Assembly (NCBI GenBank): GCA_019415505.1
Contig: DXZC01000012.1
Coordinates: 1 to 23,992 of the forward strand
Length of the DNA: 23,992 bases
Source of the DNA: Peptococcaceae bacterium
GTDB taxonomy: Bacteria; Bacillota; Dehalobacteriia; UBA7702
Direction: 5' to 3'
Of this stretch, positions 13,501 through 22,373 are shown piece by piece (position 1 is the stretch's first letter; the number at the start of each line of letters is the position of its first letter). Under the pieces are notes generated by a model. It ran no database searches. It was not told the DNA's origin and saw only the letters and a program-made list of their open reading frames with translations. The position numbers and the translations under genes were made by a program.

Positions 13501-16335
13501 ATGCAAGAAAAAATACTGATAAAAGGCGCCAGAGAACACAACTTACAGGACATTAGCTTGGAAATCCCCAGGGATAAATTAATTGTGATAACCGGCATCA
13601 GCGGTTCGGGTAAAAGCTCCCTGGCCTTTGATACTATTTACGCTGAGGGACAGCGCCGTTACATGGAGAGCCTAAGCTCCTACGCCCGGCAATTCCTGGG
13701 CCAGATGGAAAAGCCTGACGTGGACTATATAGAAGGGCTATCGCCAGCCATATCCATTGACCAAAAAACCACATCCAAAAACCCCCGCTCCACCGTGGGC
13801 ACGGTAACGGAAATCCACGACTACTTGCGCCTGCTTTACGCCAGAATCGGCCACCCCCACTGCCCCAAGTGCGGCAAGCCCATTACCCAGCAGACAGTGG
13901 AACAAATCGTGGACGCGGTTAAGGCCCTGCCAGCCAAAAGCAAGATACTGATTCTCGCCCCTTTGGTGCGCGGCCGCAAGGGAGAACACCAGAAGATTTT
14001 GGAAAACGCCAAGAAGGACGGCTTTGTGCGGGTGCGGGTAAACGGTGAAGTGCGGGATTTAACCGAAACTATTACCCTGGACAAGCAAAAAAAACATACC
14101 ATTGAATTGGTGGTAGACCGCTTAATCATCCGGCCGGACATGGAAAAGCGCTTGGCTGATTCAGTGGAATTAGCCCTGAATTACGGCAACGGCTTGGCGG
14201 AAATAGATGTTGTAGACGGTGAAACCATGATGTTCAGCCGCAATTTCGCCTGTGTGGACTGTGGCATAAGCATGGAGGAGCTGACCCCCAGAATGTTCTC
14301 CTTCAATAATCCCTACGGAGCCTGCCCGGAATGTGACGGCTTGGGCTTTACCATGAAAATTGACCCGGATTTTGTGATGCCCGATAAAAATTTAGCCATT
14401 AACGAGGGGGCCATTGTCACCTTAAATATTGGCAATATGTACGGCTGGTACTACCAGACTTTAAAGGCCGTGGCTGACGAATGTGGTTTTTCCCTAGATA
14501 CCCCGGTGAAGGATTTACGGAAAAAGGACTTAGACGTTATTTTTTACGGCCTGGGGGATAAGAAGGTAAAGGTTACCTATAACCACGAAAACGGCGAACA
14601 GAAAACCTATAACGCCGGTTGGGAAGGGTTGATCAACAATTACGAACGGCGGCACAAGGAAACCAACTCCAACTACATTCGGGAGGAGCTGGAAAAATAT
14701 ATGTCCTTTAAGCCCTGTAACCACTGCCACGGCGCCCGGCTGAAAAAGGAAAGCCTAGCCGTAACCGTCGGACAAAAAAACATTAAAGAGGTCAGCGACT
14801 TTGCCATTGGCGAGGCGTTGCAATTTTTCAACCAACTGCAGTTGACAGACCGGGAAAACCTCATTGCCAAACAGGTGCTCAAGGAAATCAAAAGCCGCCT
14901 GGGCTTTCTTGTGGACGTGGGCCTGGATTATATGACCCTCTCCCGCAGTTCCGGCACTTTAAGCGGCGGCGAGGCCCAGCGGATTCGCCTGGCGACCCAG
15001 ATAGGCTCCTCCCTCATGGGAGTGCTCTATATTTTGGACGAGCCCAGTATTGGCCTGCATCAGCGGGATAATGCCAAGCTGATTGAAACCTTAAAGCATT
15101 TAAGGGATTTAGGCAATACCGTCATTGTTGTGGAGCATGACGAAGATACCATGTTGGAATCGGATTATATTATTGACATTGGACCGGGAGCGGGGGTAAA
15201 CGGCGGCAAGGTCATTGGCGCCGGTCCGCCGGAGGAATTTAAAAAGCTGGAAAATTCCCTTACCGCCCAGTACCTCTCAGAGCGGAAAGTAATACCGGTA
15301 CCGGCCCAACGGCGGCCAATAACCGAGAAAAAAATAGTGATCAAAGGCGCCAAAAAGCATAACCTCAAGGGCTTGGACGTGGAAATTCCCCTGGGTATGT
15401 TTGTGGCGGTTACCGGGGTTTCCGGCTCCGGCAAAAGCACCCTAGTCAACGAGATTCTCTACAGCACTTTAGCCCACCGCCTCAACCGAGCCAGAATACA
15501 ACCGGAAAATTTCGCGGAAATTAAGGGCTTAGAATATTTAGATAAGGTAGTGGATATTGACCAAAGCCCCATTGGCCGCACGCCCCGGAGTAACCCGGCT
15601 ACTTATACCGGCGTATTCGACCATATTCGGGATCTCTTTACCCAGACCAAGGAGGCCAGGGCCAGAGGCTACAAAAAGGGCCGCTTTAGCTTTAATGTGC
15701 GGGGGGGACGCTGCGAGGCTTGCCAGGGGGACGGCATTTTAAAGATTGAAATGCACTTTTTACCCGATATTTATGTGCCTTGCGAGATATGTAAGGGCCA
15801 GCGTTATAACCGGGAAACTTTAGAAGTAGAATATAAGGGCAAGAGCATTGCCGATGTGCTGCACATGACGGTAGACGAGGCCACGGACTTTTTTGCCAAC
15901 ATACCGAAAATTCACAGAAAGCTGAAAACCCTCCAAGATGTGGGCCTGGGCTATATTGAGCTGGGCCAAAGCGCCACAACTTTAAGCGGCGGCGAAGCCC
16001 AGCGGGTCAAGTTAGCCACAGAGCTGGCCCGGCGGGGCACGGGGCAGACCATTTATATTTTAGACGAACCCACCACCGGGCTGCACACCGCTGATATCGC
16101 CTGCCTGCTCCAGGTTTTGAACCAGCTTACGGACAATGGCAACACGGTGCTGGTGATTGAGCATAACCTGGATGTGATTAAAACCGCCGACTATATTATT
16201 GACTTAGGTCCCGAAGGCGGCGACAAGGGCGGTACCATCATAGCAGCGGGCACCCCAGAGGAGGTGGCCCAAAATCCCCAGTCTTACACTGGCCAGTTTT
16301 TGGCTTCCAAGCTCCGGCAAAAAGCGGAGCAGTGA
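13501..16335 (+). CDS. uvrA: Excinuclease ABC subunit A
   Basis: The 944-residue protein is the damage-sensing ATPase of nucleotide-excision repair, with two ABC modules. Module one has Walker A GISGSGKSS (about 32-40), zinc cysteines CPKC (about 121), CVDC (249) and CPEC (274), CNHC (405), signature LSGGEAQRIRLATQ (about 486) and ILDEPSIGLHQRD. Module two has GVSGSGKST (about 638), the zinc pairs CEAC and CEIC (about 737-765), signature LSGGEAQRVKLATEL (about 828) and ILDEPTTGLHTAD. The length is typical. It starts 19 bases after uvrB with a weak AGGGACAGAGA site, so it is probably coupled to uvrB translation. Confidence 0.98.
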   Translation: MQEKILIKGAREHNLQDISLEIPRDKLIVITGISGSGKSSLAFDTIYAEGQRRYMESLSSYARQFLGQMEKPDVDYIEGLSPAISIDQKTTSKNPRSTVGTVTEIHDYLRLLYARIGHPHCPKCGKPITQQTVEQIVDAVKALPAKSKILILAPLVRGRKGEHQKILENAKKDGFVRVRVNGEVRDLTETITLDKQKKHTIELVVDRLIIRPDMEKRLADSVELALNYGNGLAEIDVVDGETMMFSRNFACVDCGISMEELTPRMFSFNNPYGACPECDGLGFTMKIDPDFVMPDKNLAINEGAIVTLNIGNMYGWYYQTLKAVADECGFSLDTPVKDLRKKDLDVIFYGLGDKKVKVTYNHENGEQKTYNAGWEGLINNYERRHKETNSNYIREELEKYMSFKPCNHCHGARLKKESLAVTVGQKNIKEVSDFAIGEALQFFNQLQLTDRENLIAKQVLKEIKSRLGFLVDVGLDYMTLSRSSGTLSGGEAQRIRLATQIGSSLMGVLYILDEPSIGLHQRDNAKLIETLKHLRDLGNTVIVVEHDEDTMLESDYIIDIGPGAGVNGGKVIGAGPPEEFKKLENSLTAQYLSERKVIPVPAQRRPITEKKIVIKGAKKHNLKGLDVEIPLGMFVAVTGVSGSGKSTLVNEILYSTLAHRLNRARIQPENFAEIKGLEYLDKVVDIDQSPIGRTPRSNPATYTGVFDHIRDLFTQTKEARARGYKKGRFSFNVRGGRCEACQGDGILKIEMHFLPDIYVPCEICKGQRYNRETLEVEYKGKSIADVLHMTVDEATDFFANIPKIHRKLKTLQDVGLGYIELGQSATTLSGGEAQRVKLATELARRGTGQTIYILDEPTTGLHTADIACLLQVLNQLTDNGNTVLVIEHNLDVIKTADYIIDLGPEGGDKGGTIIAAGTPEEVAQNPQSYTGQFLASKLRQKAEQ

Positions 16336-16436
16336 GGGAGGAACATTAAAGAAACCAATAAGGCCGAGCCTCTCAGACTGCTGAAATTAATAAAACCAAA
16401 CTAGCAAACTAAGAAAAACGATAAAACCAGGTTAAG

Positions 16437-16464
16437 TGGGGCAAAATATGGCGAGTTAGCCCCA
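16437..16464 (+). other. Small dyad before uvrC
   Basis: TGGGGC (16437-16442) and GCCCCA (16459-16464) form a perfect 6-bp stem with a 16-nt loop, 32 bases before the uvrC start. No T-run follows, so it is not a terminator. No clear promoter was found in the 160-base uvrA-uvrC gap. Confidence 0.4.
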
Positions 16465-16495
16465 TGGTACGGAACTGAAACAGGAGGTGGTGACA

Positions 16496-18346
16496 ATGGA
16501 TCGGGAATTTTGGCAGGAAAAACTAAAGAACGTGCCGCCTAAACCGGGAGTTTACCTGTTTCGGGACGCTAAGGGGGAAATCATCTATGTGGGCAAAGCC
16601 GAATCCTTAAAAAACAGAGTGACCTCCTACTTTCAGGACAGCAAAAACATGGCCCCCAAAACCCTGGCCATGCGGGAGAGAGCCAGAAGCTTGGAGACCA
16701 TTGTTGTGGACTCCCCTACTGAAGCCCTGATTTTGGAATGTAATCTCATTAAGTTGCACCGTCCCCACTATAACATCATGCTCAAGGATGATAAGACCTA
16801 CCCTTATTTAAAAATTACCCTCAATGAGGATTATCCCAGGTTACTGGTGACCCGCAATTATAAAAACGACGGCAGCCGCTATTTTGGCCCCTACACCAAT
16901 GTTACGGCTATGAATGAAACCGTAACCCTGCTGCGCTCAGCCTTTCCCCTGCGGAACTGCGGCCCCAAACTGGGACGCACCAAGGGCCGGGCTTGCCTAA
17001 ATTACCATTTAGGTAATTGCAGCGCCCCCTGTGTGGGCAAAATAAGCCGGGAGGAGTACGCCGCTTTAGTGGCTAAGGTTATAGCCTTTCTCAACGGTGA
17101 CGCCAAGGACATTCTGGCGGAGCTGCACCAAAAAATGCTGGCTTATTCCGAGGCCTTGGACTTTGAAAACGCCGCGCTGTGTCGGGATAAAATCAACGCC
17201 ATCAATGAAGTCCTGGCCAAGCAGAAGATAACCGCCGCCAATTCCCTGGAGGACCGGGACTACATTGCCTTAGCCCGCACCGGCGACGACGCTGTAGCAG
17301 CCATGTTCTTTGTGCGAGGCGGCAAGCTCATTGCCAGGGAACACAAATTTATCAGCCAATGCCAAGACGCGGCGGATAGCGAGATTTACCGCCGTTTATT
17401 GCCGGAAATATATGACGGCGACCGCTTAATACCGCCGGAAATCTGCCTCAGCCAGTTGCCGGCGGAAAGCCAATTAATTGAGGAGCTGTTGCGGCAAAAA
17501 CGGGGCGGCGCTGTTCATTTTCATGTGCCCCAAAGGGGGGAAAAACGCCGCCTCTTGGAATTAGCCATTAAAAACGGGCAGCTGCTTTTGGCTGAGGAGC
17601 GGCGCAATAAGGCCAATAAAGCGGAGGAATTTGCCCAGGCTCTGGAAAATCTGCGCCTGGCTTTGCAGCTAAAGGCCACGCCCCGGCGGATTGAGTGCTA
17701 TGATATATCCCACATTCAAGGTGCTTTCACCGTGGGCTCGATGATTGTCTTTCAGGACGGCAAGCCCAAAAAAGACCAATACCGTAAATTTAAAATTAAA
17801 ACCGTAGAGGGCATTGACGACTTTGCCTCCTTAAACGAGGTATTGGACCGCCGCTTTAAAAGGGGCCAGGGGGAAAAAGCCCAGGGTAAAACTGAAGGCT
17901 TCGCCCACTTCCCCGACTTGTTTATTATCGACGGCGGCAAGGGACAGCTGAGCGCGACCTTAAAAATTAAGGAAAAATATCACTCCACCATACCCTTTGT
18001 CTCCTTGGCCAAAAGAGAGGAAGAGCTGATTGTGCCTTGGGAGGAGGATTCCCTCCTGTTGCCCAAGGGCAGCCCGGAATTTCATTTAATCCAGCGGATA
18101 CGGGACGAAGCCCACCGCTTTGCCATTACCTTTCACCGGGACTTACGCGCCAAAGGGCAAACTAAATCTGTGTTAGAGGATATACCGGGTATTGGGCCTA
18201 AGCGCCGCCGGGCCTTGATGAAGCACTTTCGCACTGTGAAGGCTATTTCCCAGGCCAGCCTGGAGGAATTGGCCTTGGTAGATACAATGAATAAGGACGC
18301 GGCAGCGGCGGTTTACGACTATTTTCGCCTCAAAAAACAGGCATGA
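16496..18346 (+). CDS. uvrC: Excinuclease ABC subunit C
   Basis: The 616-residue nuclease makes the two incisions around a UvrB-bound lesion. Domains: GIY-YIG 3' nuclease (about 14-95, PGVYLFRDAKGEIIYVGKA), a cysteine-bearing middle (CLNYHLGNCSAPCVG), a UVR domain (about 205-240, YSEALDFENAALCRDKI) that meets UvrB, the RNase H-like 5' nuclease (about 390-530, ECYDISHIQG, PDLFIIDGGKGQLSA and EAHRFAITFHR), and C-terminal helix-hairpin-helix motifs (about 560-610, LEDIPGIGPKRRRALMKHF). The ATG at 16496 has AGGAGGTG at the right distance. The GTGs upstream overlap that site. It lies 160 bases after uvrA. Confidence 0.98.
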   Translation: MDREFWQEKLKNVPPKPGVYLFRDAKGEIIYVGKAESLKNRVTSYFQDSKNMAPKTLAMRERARSLETIVVDSPTEALILECNLIKLHRPHYNIMLKDDKTYPYLKITLNEDYPRLLVTRNYKNDGSRYFGPYTNVTAMNETVTLLRSAFPLRNCGPKLGRTKGRACLNYHLGNCSAPCVGKISREEYAALVAKVIAFLNGDAKDILAELHQKMLAYSEALDFENAALCRDKINAINEVLAKQKITAANSLEDRDYIALARTGDDAVAAMFFVRGGKLIAREHKFISQCQDAADSEIYRRLLPEIYDGDRLIPPEICLSQLPAESQLIEELLRQKRGGAVHFHVPQRGEKRRLLELAIKNGQLLLAEERRNKANKAEEFAQALENLRLALQLKATPRRIECYDISHIQGAFTVGSMIVFQDGKPKKDQYRKFKIKTVEGIDDFASLNEVLDRRFKRGQGEKAQGKTEGFAHFPDLFIIDGGKGQLSATLKIKEKYHSTIPFVSLAKREEELIVPWEEDSLLLPKGSPEFHLIQRIRDEAHRFAITFHRDLRAKGQTKSVLEDIPGIGPKRRRALMKHFRTVKAISQASLEELALVDTMNKDAAAAVYDYFRLKKQA

Positions 18347-18369
18347 CCGGGAGTTAAAGGGCATATAAA

Positions 18370-18404
18370 TAGAGAGAGGTAAGGTGATAAAATGACTCTC
18401 TCTA
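18370..18404 (+). promoter_or_regulatory. Hairpin enclosing the isomerase ribosome site and start codon
   Basis: TAGAGAGAG (18370-18378) and CTCTCTCTA (18396-18404) form a perfect 9-bp stem. Its 17-nt loop holds the AAGGTG ribosome site and the ATG (18392-18394). The downstream arm is inside codons 2-5. A stable stem here should hinder initiation unless opened by translation or another factor. Regulatory use is inference. Confidence 0.65.
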
Positions 18405-19444
18405 GGATATTAGATAATCAAGCAAAACATTTTGCCACAGATAACAGCATTGGACTGTGTTTAGCGAACTTTGCCAAACAGTGCTCCGATGCTTTATTCT
18501 TAGGGCGCAATTTAGAACTTAAAATAGCCAAACCGGTGGACGCTGTTTTTCTCTGCGGTGTGGGCGGTTCGGCTCTGGCCGGGGAAATGATACTGAACCA
18601 AGCCGGTGACAGCGGCAAGCTCCCCTTTACCGTAATACGCAACTATGTTCTGCCCCCCTGGGCCACAGAACAAAGCTTGGTTTTGGCCTTTAGCTATTCC
18701 GGGGATACCGAGGAAACCCTGGCCTGTTATAACCAGGCCAAGGACATAAAGGCCACAATAGTAGCGGTAACCTCCGGGGGCAAGCTGGGGGAAAAGGCCC
18801 GGGAGGACGGAGTTTTTACCATAGATATTCCCCCGGGTTTTCAGCCCCGCATGGCCACACTCCACATGGCTTTGCCAGTGCTCCTCCTGTTGCAGTCAAT
18901 GTCCCTCTTGACCTTAGAGGACCAGGCCATCGGTGAAACGTATACCACCCTTTGCCAGCTAACTAAACGCTGGGGGCTGGAAAACCCCACTTTAAAGAAT
19001 CGGGCTAAGGCCACGGCCCTACAGCTTTATCAAAAAACCCCTTTAATCTGGGGCTCCCAGGGCGGCACTGACGTTGGCGCGCGGAATTTTAAAAACCAGC
19101 TCAACGAAACCGCGGAGATGACCGCCTTTTGGGGTTCAGTGCCGGAGGTAAACCATAATGAAATAATGAGTTTAGCTCAGGGGGGAAATATCGGCTTAGT
19201 GCTGTTGCGCCATAATAACGAGGCTCCCAGGGTAGCGAAACGCTTTGAAGTAGCTAAAACCATGCTGGCGGAGAAAACAGCCCTGTTAACAGAGGTGAAG
19301 CTGCCGGGACAATACCACTTGACAGCCCTCTGCAGCGCCATGTATTTCGGAGATTTAACAGCCTACTACCTTTCCCTCCTCAATGGTGTGGACCCTGAAT
19401 CCATAGCTTTAATCAACTCCTTTAAGGTGCGGATGACGCAGTGA
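18392..19444 (+). CDS. Bifunctional phosphoglucose/phosphomannose isomerase-like SIS protein
   Basis: The 350-residue protein has the SIS sugar-phosphate fold of the archaeal-type PGI/PMI family, which converts fructose 6-phosphate with glucose 6-phosphate and mannose 6-phosphate. Family features: GVGGSALAGE (56-65), FSYSGDTEETLA (about 100-111), NQLNETAEMTAFW, PEVNHNEI (251-258) and a C-terminal YLSLLNGVDPESIALINSFK. E239 and H255 are 16 residues apart, as are the catalytic Glu203 and His219 of the Pyrobaculum enzyme as I recall it. The AAGGTG site and start lie in a hairpin loop. It follows uvrC by 45 bases and is probably cotranscribed. Its link to repair is positional only. A classical PGI may exist elsewhere. 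Confidence 0.85.
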   Translation: MTLSRILDNQAKHFATDNSIGLCLANFAKQCSDALFLGRNLELKIAKPVDAVFLCGVGGSALAGEMILNQAGDSGKLPFTVIRNYVLPPWATEQSLVLAFSYSGDTEETLACYNQAKDIKATIVAVTSGGKLGEKAREDGVFTIDIPPGFQPRMATLHMALPVLLLLQSMSLLTLEDQAIGETYTTLCQLTKRWGLENPTLKNRAKATALQLYQKTPLIWGSQGGTDVGARNFKNQLNETAEMTAFWGSVPEVNHNEIMSLAQGGNIGLVLLRHNNEAPRVAKRFEVAKTMLAEKTALLTEVKLPGQYHLTALCSAMYFGDLTAYYLSLLNGVDPESIALINSFKVRMTQ

Positions 19445-19446
19445 CG

Positions 19447-19475
19447 TTGACAAGGGCCGGGAAAAATCCTATAAT
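19447..19475 (+). promoter_or_regulatory. Perfect consensus sigma-A promoter of the ABC-F gene
   Basis: TTGACA (19447-19452), exactly 17 bp, then TATAAT (19470-19475): both boxes and the spacing match the consensus. Transcription should start near 19482, giving a leader of only about 20 nt. Confidence 0.92.
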
Positions 19476-19479
19476 TACC

Positions 19480-19492
19480 ATAGTTTAACTAT
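19480..19492 (+). promoter_or_regulatory. Dyad at the ABC-F transcription start
   Basis: ATAGTT-T-AACTAT is a perfect 6-bp inverted repeat with a 1-bp centre, placed at the expected start of transcription and immediately before the TAGGAGA ribosome site. It could be an operator. With a 1-nt loop it is unlikely to act as an RNA hairpin. Confidence 0.45.
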
Positions 19493-19502
19493 AGGAGATA
19501 TC

Positions 19503-21053
19503 ATGAGCTTACTGGAAGTACACAATATATCGCATATGTACGGCGATAAAACCTTATACACAGAGGCCTCCTTTGAATTGTTTAAAGGCGAGCATTTGGG
19601 GGTAGTGGGTCAAAACGGCGCCGGCAAAAGCACCCTCCTCAAAACCTTAGTGGGGGAAGTGGTGCCGGACCAGGGCTATGTGCGGTGGCAGGCTAAGACC
19701 AAGGTGGGGCATTTAGACCAATACGCCCAAGTGGACGATAGCCTGACAATTTTTCAATACCTGCGTACAGCCTTTGCACCCCTCTTTGAGGCTGAGGCCA
19801 AGCTAAAACAAGTAAATGAGGAGCTTTTACATAATACAGAGGAACGGCTAATACGCACGGCGGCTAACCTACAGGACCTGCTGGAGCGGCAAAATTTCTA
19901 TGGTATTGACAGCCAGGTGCAGCGGGTAGCCGCGGGCTTGGGGCTGACCGCCATTGGTCTGGACAGGCCCTTGGGCAAGCTCAGCGGCGGGCAACGGGCC
20001 AAGACAATCCTCGCCAAGCTGTTGCTGGCGGATAGCGACGTATTGCTCTTGGACGAGCCCACCAACTTTTTGGACCGGGAACACATTGACTGGCTGATAA
20101 AATTTTTAAAGGGCTTTAAAGGGGCTTTTATAATCGTCTCCCATGACTGCGACTTTCTGGACAAGGTTTGCTCCTGTATTTTAGATATTGAGTTTGACAC
20201 CATAAAAAAATACAGCGGCGGCTACCAAAGCTTTCTCAAGCAAAAGGAGCAGCAGGAGGCGGAATATCTGCGCCGCTACCAAAGCCAGCAAAGGGAAATA
20301 GAGCGCACAGAGGATTATATTGCCCGCAACAAGACCAGGGCCGCCACGGCGAATATGGCCAAAAGCCGCCAAAAAAAGCTGGATAAAATGGAAAAAATCG
20401 CCGCGCCCAAATTTACCGCTAAGCCCAATATTCGCTTTCCCTTTCAGTCCCTCACCACCCGCAAGGCCTTAGAGGTGAAAAATCTGGAGGTAGGCTATTA
20501 CTATGCCCTCATGCCCAAGCTCACCTTTACCATGGAAATGGGCCAAAAATGGGTGTTCACCGGCTTTAACGGCATTGGTAAAAGTACCCTGTTAAAGACC
20601 TTAATTGGGGAAATACCGGCTTTAAGCGGCAACTTCAGCTTTGGGGAAAAGGTAAAAATTAACTATTATGCCCAGGAGTTGGCCTGGGATAACCCGGAGA
20701 TAACCCCCATGGACTATATTTTTGACCTTTACCCTAAAATGACCGTTAAGGAGGTACGCAATGCCTTATCCCGTTGCGTTATCCGTTCGGACCACGCTTT
20801 ACAGCCCCTTGGCACTTTATCCGGGGGCGAACAGAGTAAGGTCAAGCTTTGCAATCTCACCCTTACCCCCAGCAATTTCCTGATTTTAGACGAACCCACC
20901 AACCATTTAGACGCTACAGCCCAGGAAACTTTAAAAAAAGCCCTGATAGCTTACGAGGGAGCTGTTATTTTAGTCTCCCATGACCCCAGCTTTTACCAGG
21001 ACTGGGCTGATAATATTTTTGATATTGAGGACCACATTATCCTCAATGATTGA
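19503..21053 (+). CDS. ABC-F family ATPase
   Basis: The 516-residue soluble protein has two ABC modules and no membrane span. Module one: Walker A GQNGAGKST (36-44), LSGGQRAK (about 159), LLLDEPTNFLD (about 181) and VSHDCDF. A charged linker of about 235-300 (KQKEQQEAEYLRRYQSQQ) is the P-site tRNA interaction motif region. Module two: GFNGIGKST (about 352), LSGGEQSKVKL (about 438), LILDEPTNHLD (about 461) and VSHDPSF. ABC-F proteins act on the ribosome; some are translation factors, others protect from antibiotics. Length and motifs suggest the YbiT/YkpA-like group, but this is not certain. The strong promoter and lack of an attenuating leader argue for constitutive expression rather than drug induction. 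Confidence 0.93.
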   Translation: MSLLEVHNISHMYGDKTLYTEASFELFKGEHLGVVGQNGAGKSTLLKTLVGEVVPDQGYVRWQAKTKVGHLDQYAQVDDSLTIFQYLRTAFAPLFEAEAKLKQVNEELLHNTEERLIRTAANLQDLLERQNFYGIDSQVQRVAAGLGLTAIGLDRPLGKLSGGQRAKTILAKLLLADSDVLLLDEPTNFLDREHIDWLIKFLKGFKGAFIIVSHDCDFLDKVCSCILDIEFDTIKKYSGGYQSFLKQKEQQEAEYLRRYQSQQREIERTEDYIARNKTRAATANMAKSRQKKLDKMEKIAAPKFTAKPNIRFPFQSLTTRKALEVKNLEVGYYYALMPKLTFTMEMGQKWVFTGFNGIGKSTLLKTLIGEIPALSGNFSFGEKVKINYYAQELAWDNPEITPMDYIFDLYPKMTVKEVRNALSRCVIRSDHALQPLGTLSGGEQSKVKLCNLTLTPSNFLILDEPTNHLDATAQETLKKALIAYEGAVILVSHDPSFYQDWADNIFDIEDHIILND

Positions 21054-21078
21054 TAAAATTAATAGCACCGGAAAGACT

Positions 21079-21108
21079 AAAAAACGGCGGCTTTAAGGCT
21101 GCCGTTTT
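21079..21108 (+). terminator. Intrinsic terminator after the ABC-F gene
   Basis: AAAACGGCGGC pairs with GCTGCCGTTTT (11 bp including one G-U), with loop TTTAAG, between an A-run and a T-run. It ends the transcript that began upstream of uvrB or at the ABC-F promoter. Confidence 0.85.
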
Positions 21109-21336
21109 AAATTGGGTCAAGAGCTATTACCAAATAATAAACTGGGGATATTGAGGTAAATGCTTTAAACAGATGATAGCCGGGAAAGCAACTTAAATTA
21201 AACTAGAAATAATAACGGCTTAATATGCTGAAAGTCCAGAATCAAAGAGTTTACTAGGCCCTGGCAGAGACCTTGTTGCCCATGGTTAACGCGGTACCGG
21301 GCAAAACAATTCAGCTTGTTACATAAAATAGTCAAA
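21109..21336. other. Gene-free region between convergent units
   Basis: No gene is seen. TTGTTGCCC (21273-21281) can pair with GGGCAAAACAA (21299-21309) through a 2-nt bulge, with no T-run in either direction. The stretch at 21226-21237 matches the 35-bp repeat family at 10927-11100 over 12 exact bases. Confidence 0.55.
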
Positions 21337-21370
21337 ATAAAAAAGCCAAGACTTTTTGATTGGTCTTGGC
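21337..21370 (-). terminator. Intrinsic terminator after pit (bidirectional)
   Basis: GCCAAGAC (21345-21352) and GTCTTGGC (21363-21370) form a perfect 8-bp stem. On the minus strand it is followed by TTTTTTATTTT; on the plus strand a T-run (about 21375-21381) also follows after CTCTC. It lies 11 bases past the pit stop. Confidence 0.88.
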
Positions 21371-21380
21371 CTCTCTTTTT

Positions 21381-22373
21381 TTAAAAGACAAATTGTAATA
21401 GGAACTCAAAAATACCGCCAAAACACATGGTAATTGGCAGGGTGACGAACCAGGCCACCACTATATTTTGGGCTACCCCCCACTTTACGGAGGAAAAGCG
21501 TTTGGCGGAGCCAACCCCCATAATGGAGGTTGTAATAACTTGGGTGGTGCTGACCGGCGCTCCTAAAAAGGAGGCCCCTTCAATAACCAGGGCGGAAGCG
21601 GTTTGGGCGGCAAAGCCGCTGGGCGGTTCCAAGCGCGTAACCTTACTCCCCATGGTACTCATGATACGCCAGCCACCCACGGAAGTGCCCAGAGCGATCA
21701 TCACCGCGCAGGCAATCTTCACCCAGAGGGGAACCCCTGCTTCCGGCGAAAGCATACCGCCGGTAATTAAAGCCAGGGTGATAATGCCCATGGTTTTTTG
21801 GGCGTCGTTATTGCCGTGGGAATAAGCCACCAAAGCAGCGGAAAATATTTGCAGTTTGGAGAATATCTTATTGGCCTTGGCTGGGTGCCAGTCCTTGAGG
21901 GTACTGAAAAGAAATTTCATCAGGCCAAAGCCTAGGACAAAGCCGATAATAGGCGAGGTGCAGAGGGGTATAACTATTTTATCCACAACGCCGTCCCATT
22001 TTACATATTCCAAGCTCATGGTATGGACGATGGTGGCCCCCAGCAGACTGCCGATAAGGGCGTGGGAGGAAGAGCTAGGTATACCCAGATACCAGGTAAT
22101 GAGGTTCCAGGTAATGGCCCCCAAAAGGGCGGCGAGGATAACGTATTGTTCCAACTCCACTGAGACTAAGCCGTGGGTAATGGTCATGGCCACTTTTTCA
22201 CTGACTAACGCGCCAATAAAATTAAAGACCGCCGCCAGCAAAATAGCCTGGCGAGCCGTAAGGGCCCGAGTATACACTGAAGTGGCAATAGCGTTGGCAG
22301 TATCGTGAAAACCATTGATAAACTCGAATAACAAGGCCATAGCCACCACCAGGATAAGGAGAACACTAAGCAT
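21381..22373 (-). CDS. pit: Low-affinity inorganic phosphate transporter, PiT family
   Basis: The 330-residue membrane protein has the two PiT signatures: GFHDTANAIATSVYTRAL near the N-terminus (about 21-38) and YSHGNNDAQKTMGIITLAL in the second half (about 184-202), the mark of the family's internal duplication. GIPSSSSHALIGSLLGA and GAPVSTTQVITTSIMG are the paired motifs that follow each half. About ten hydrophobic spans are visible. Such carriers import metal-phosphate with protons or sodium. The ATG overlaps the stop of the DUF47 gene (ATGCTTAG), so the two are translationally coupled. The GGAG site is far (12 nt), consistent with dependence on coupling. Confidence 0.95.
   Translation of the reverse strand: MLSVLLILVVAMALLFEFINGFHDTANAIATSVYTRALTARQAILLAAVFNFIGALVSEKVAMTITHGLVSVELEQYVILAALLGAITWNLITWYLGIPSSSSHALIGSLLGATIVHTMSLEYVKWDGVVDKIVIPLCTSPIIGFVLGFGLMKFLFSTLKDWHPAKANKIFSKLQIFSAALVAYSHGNNDAQKTMGIITLALITGGMLSPEAGVPLWVKIACAVMIALGTSVGGWRIMSTMGSKVTRLEPPSGFAAQTASALVIEGASFLGAPVSTTQVITTSIMGVGSAKRFSSVKWGVAQNIVVAWFVTLPITMCFGGIFEFLLQFVF

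Noticed and set aside
13095..13598. 167-codon minus-strand frame across the uvrB-uvrA junction
   Set aside because: Shadow of two strong plus-strand genes, spanning their junction.
16367..16376. Inverted match (AGCCTCTCAG) to the 35-bp repeats
   Set aside because: Only 10 bases with no flanking similarity; likely chance.
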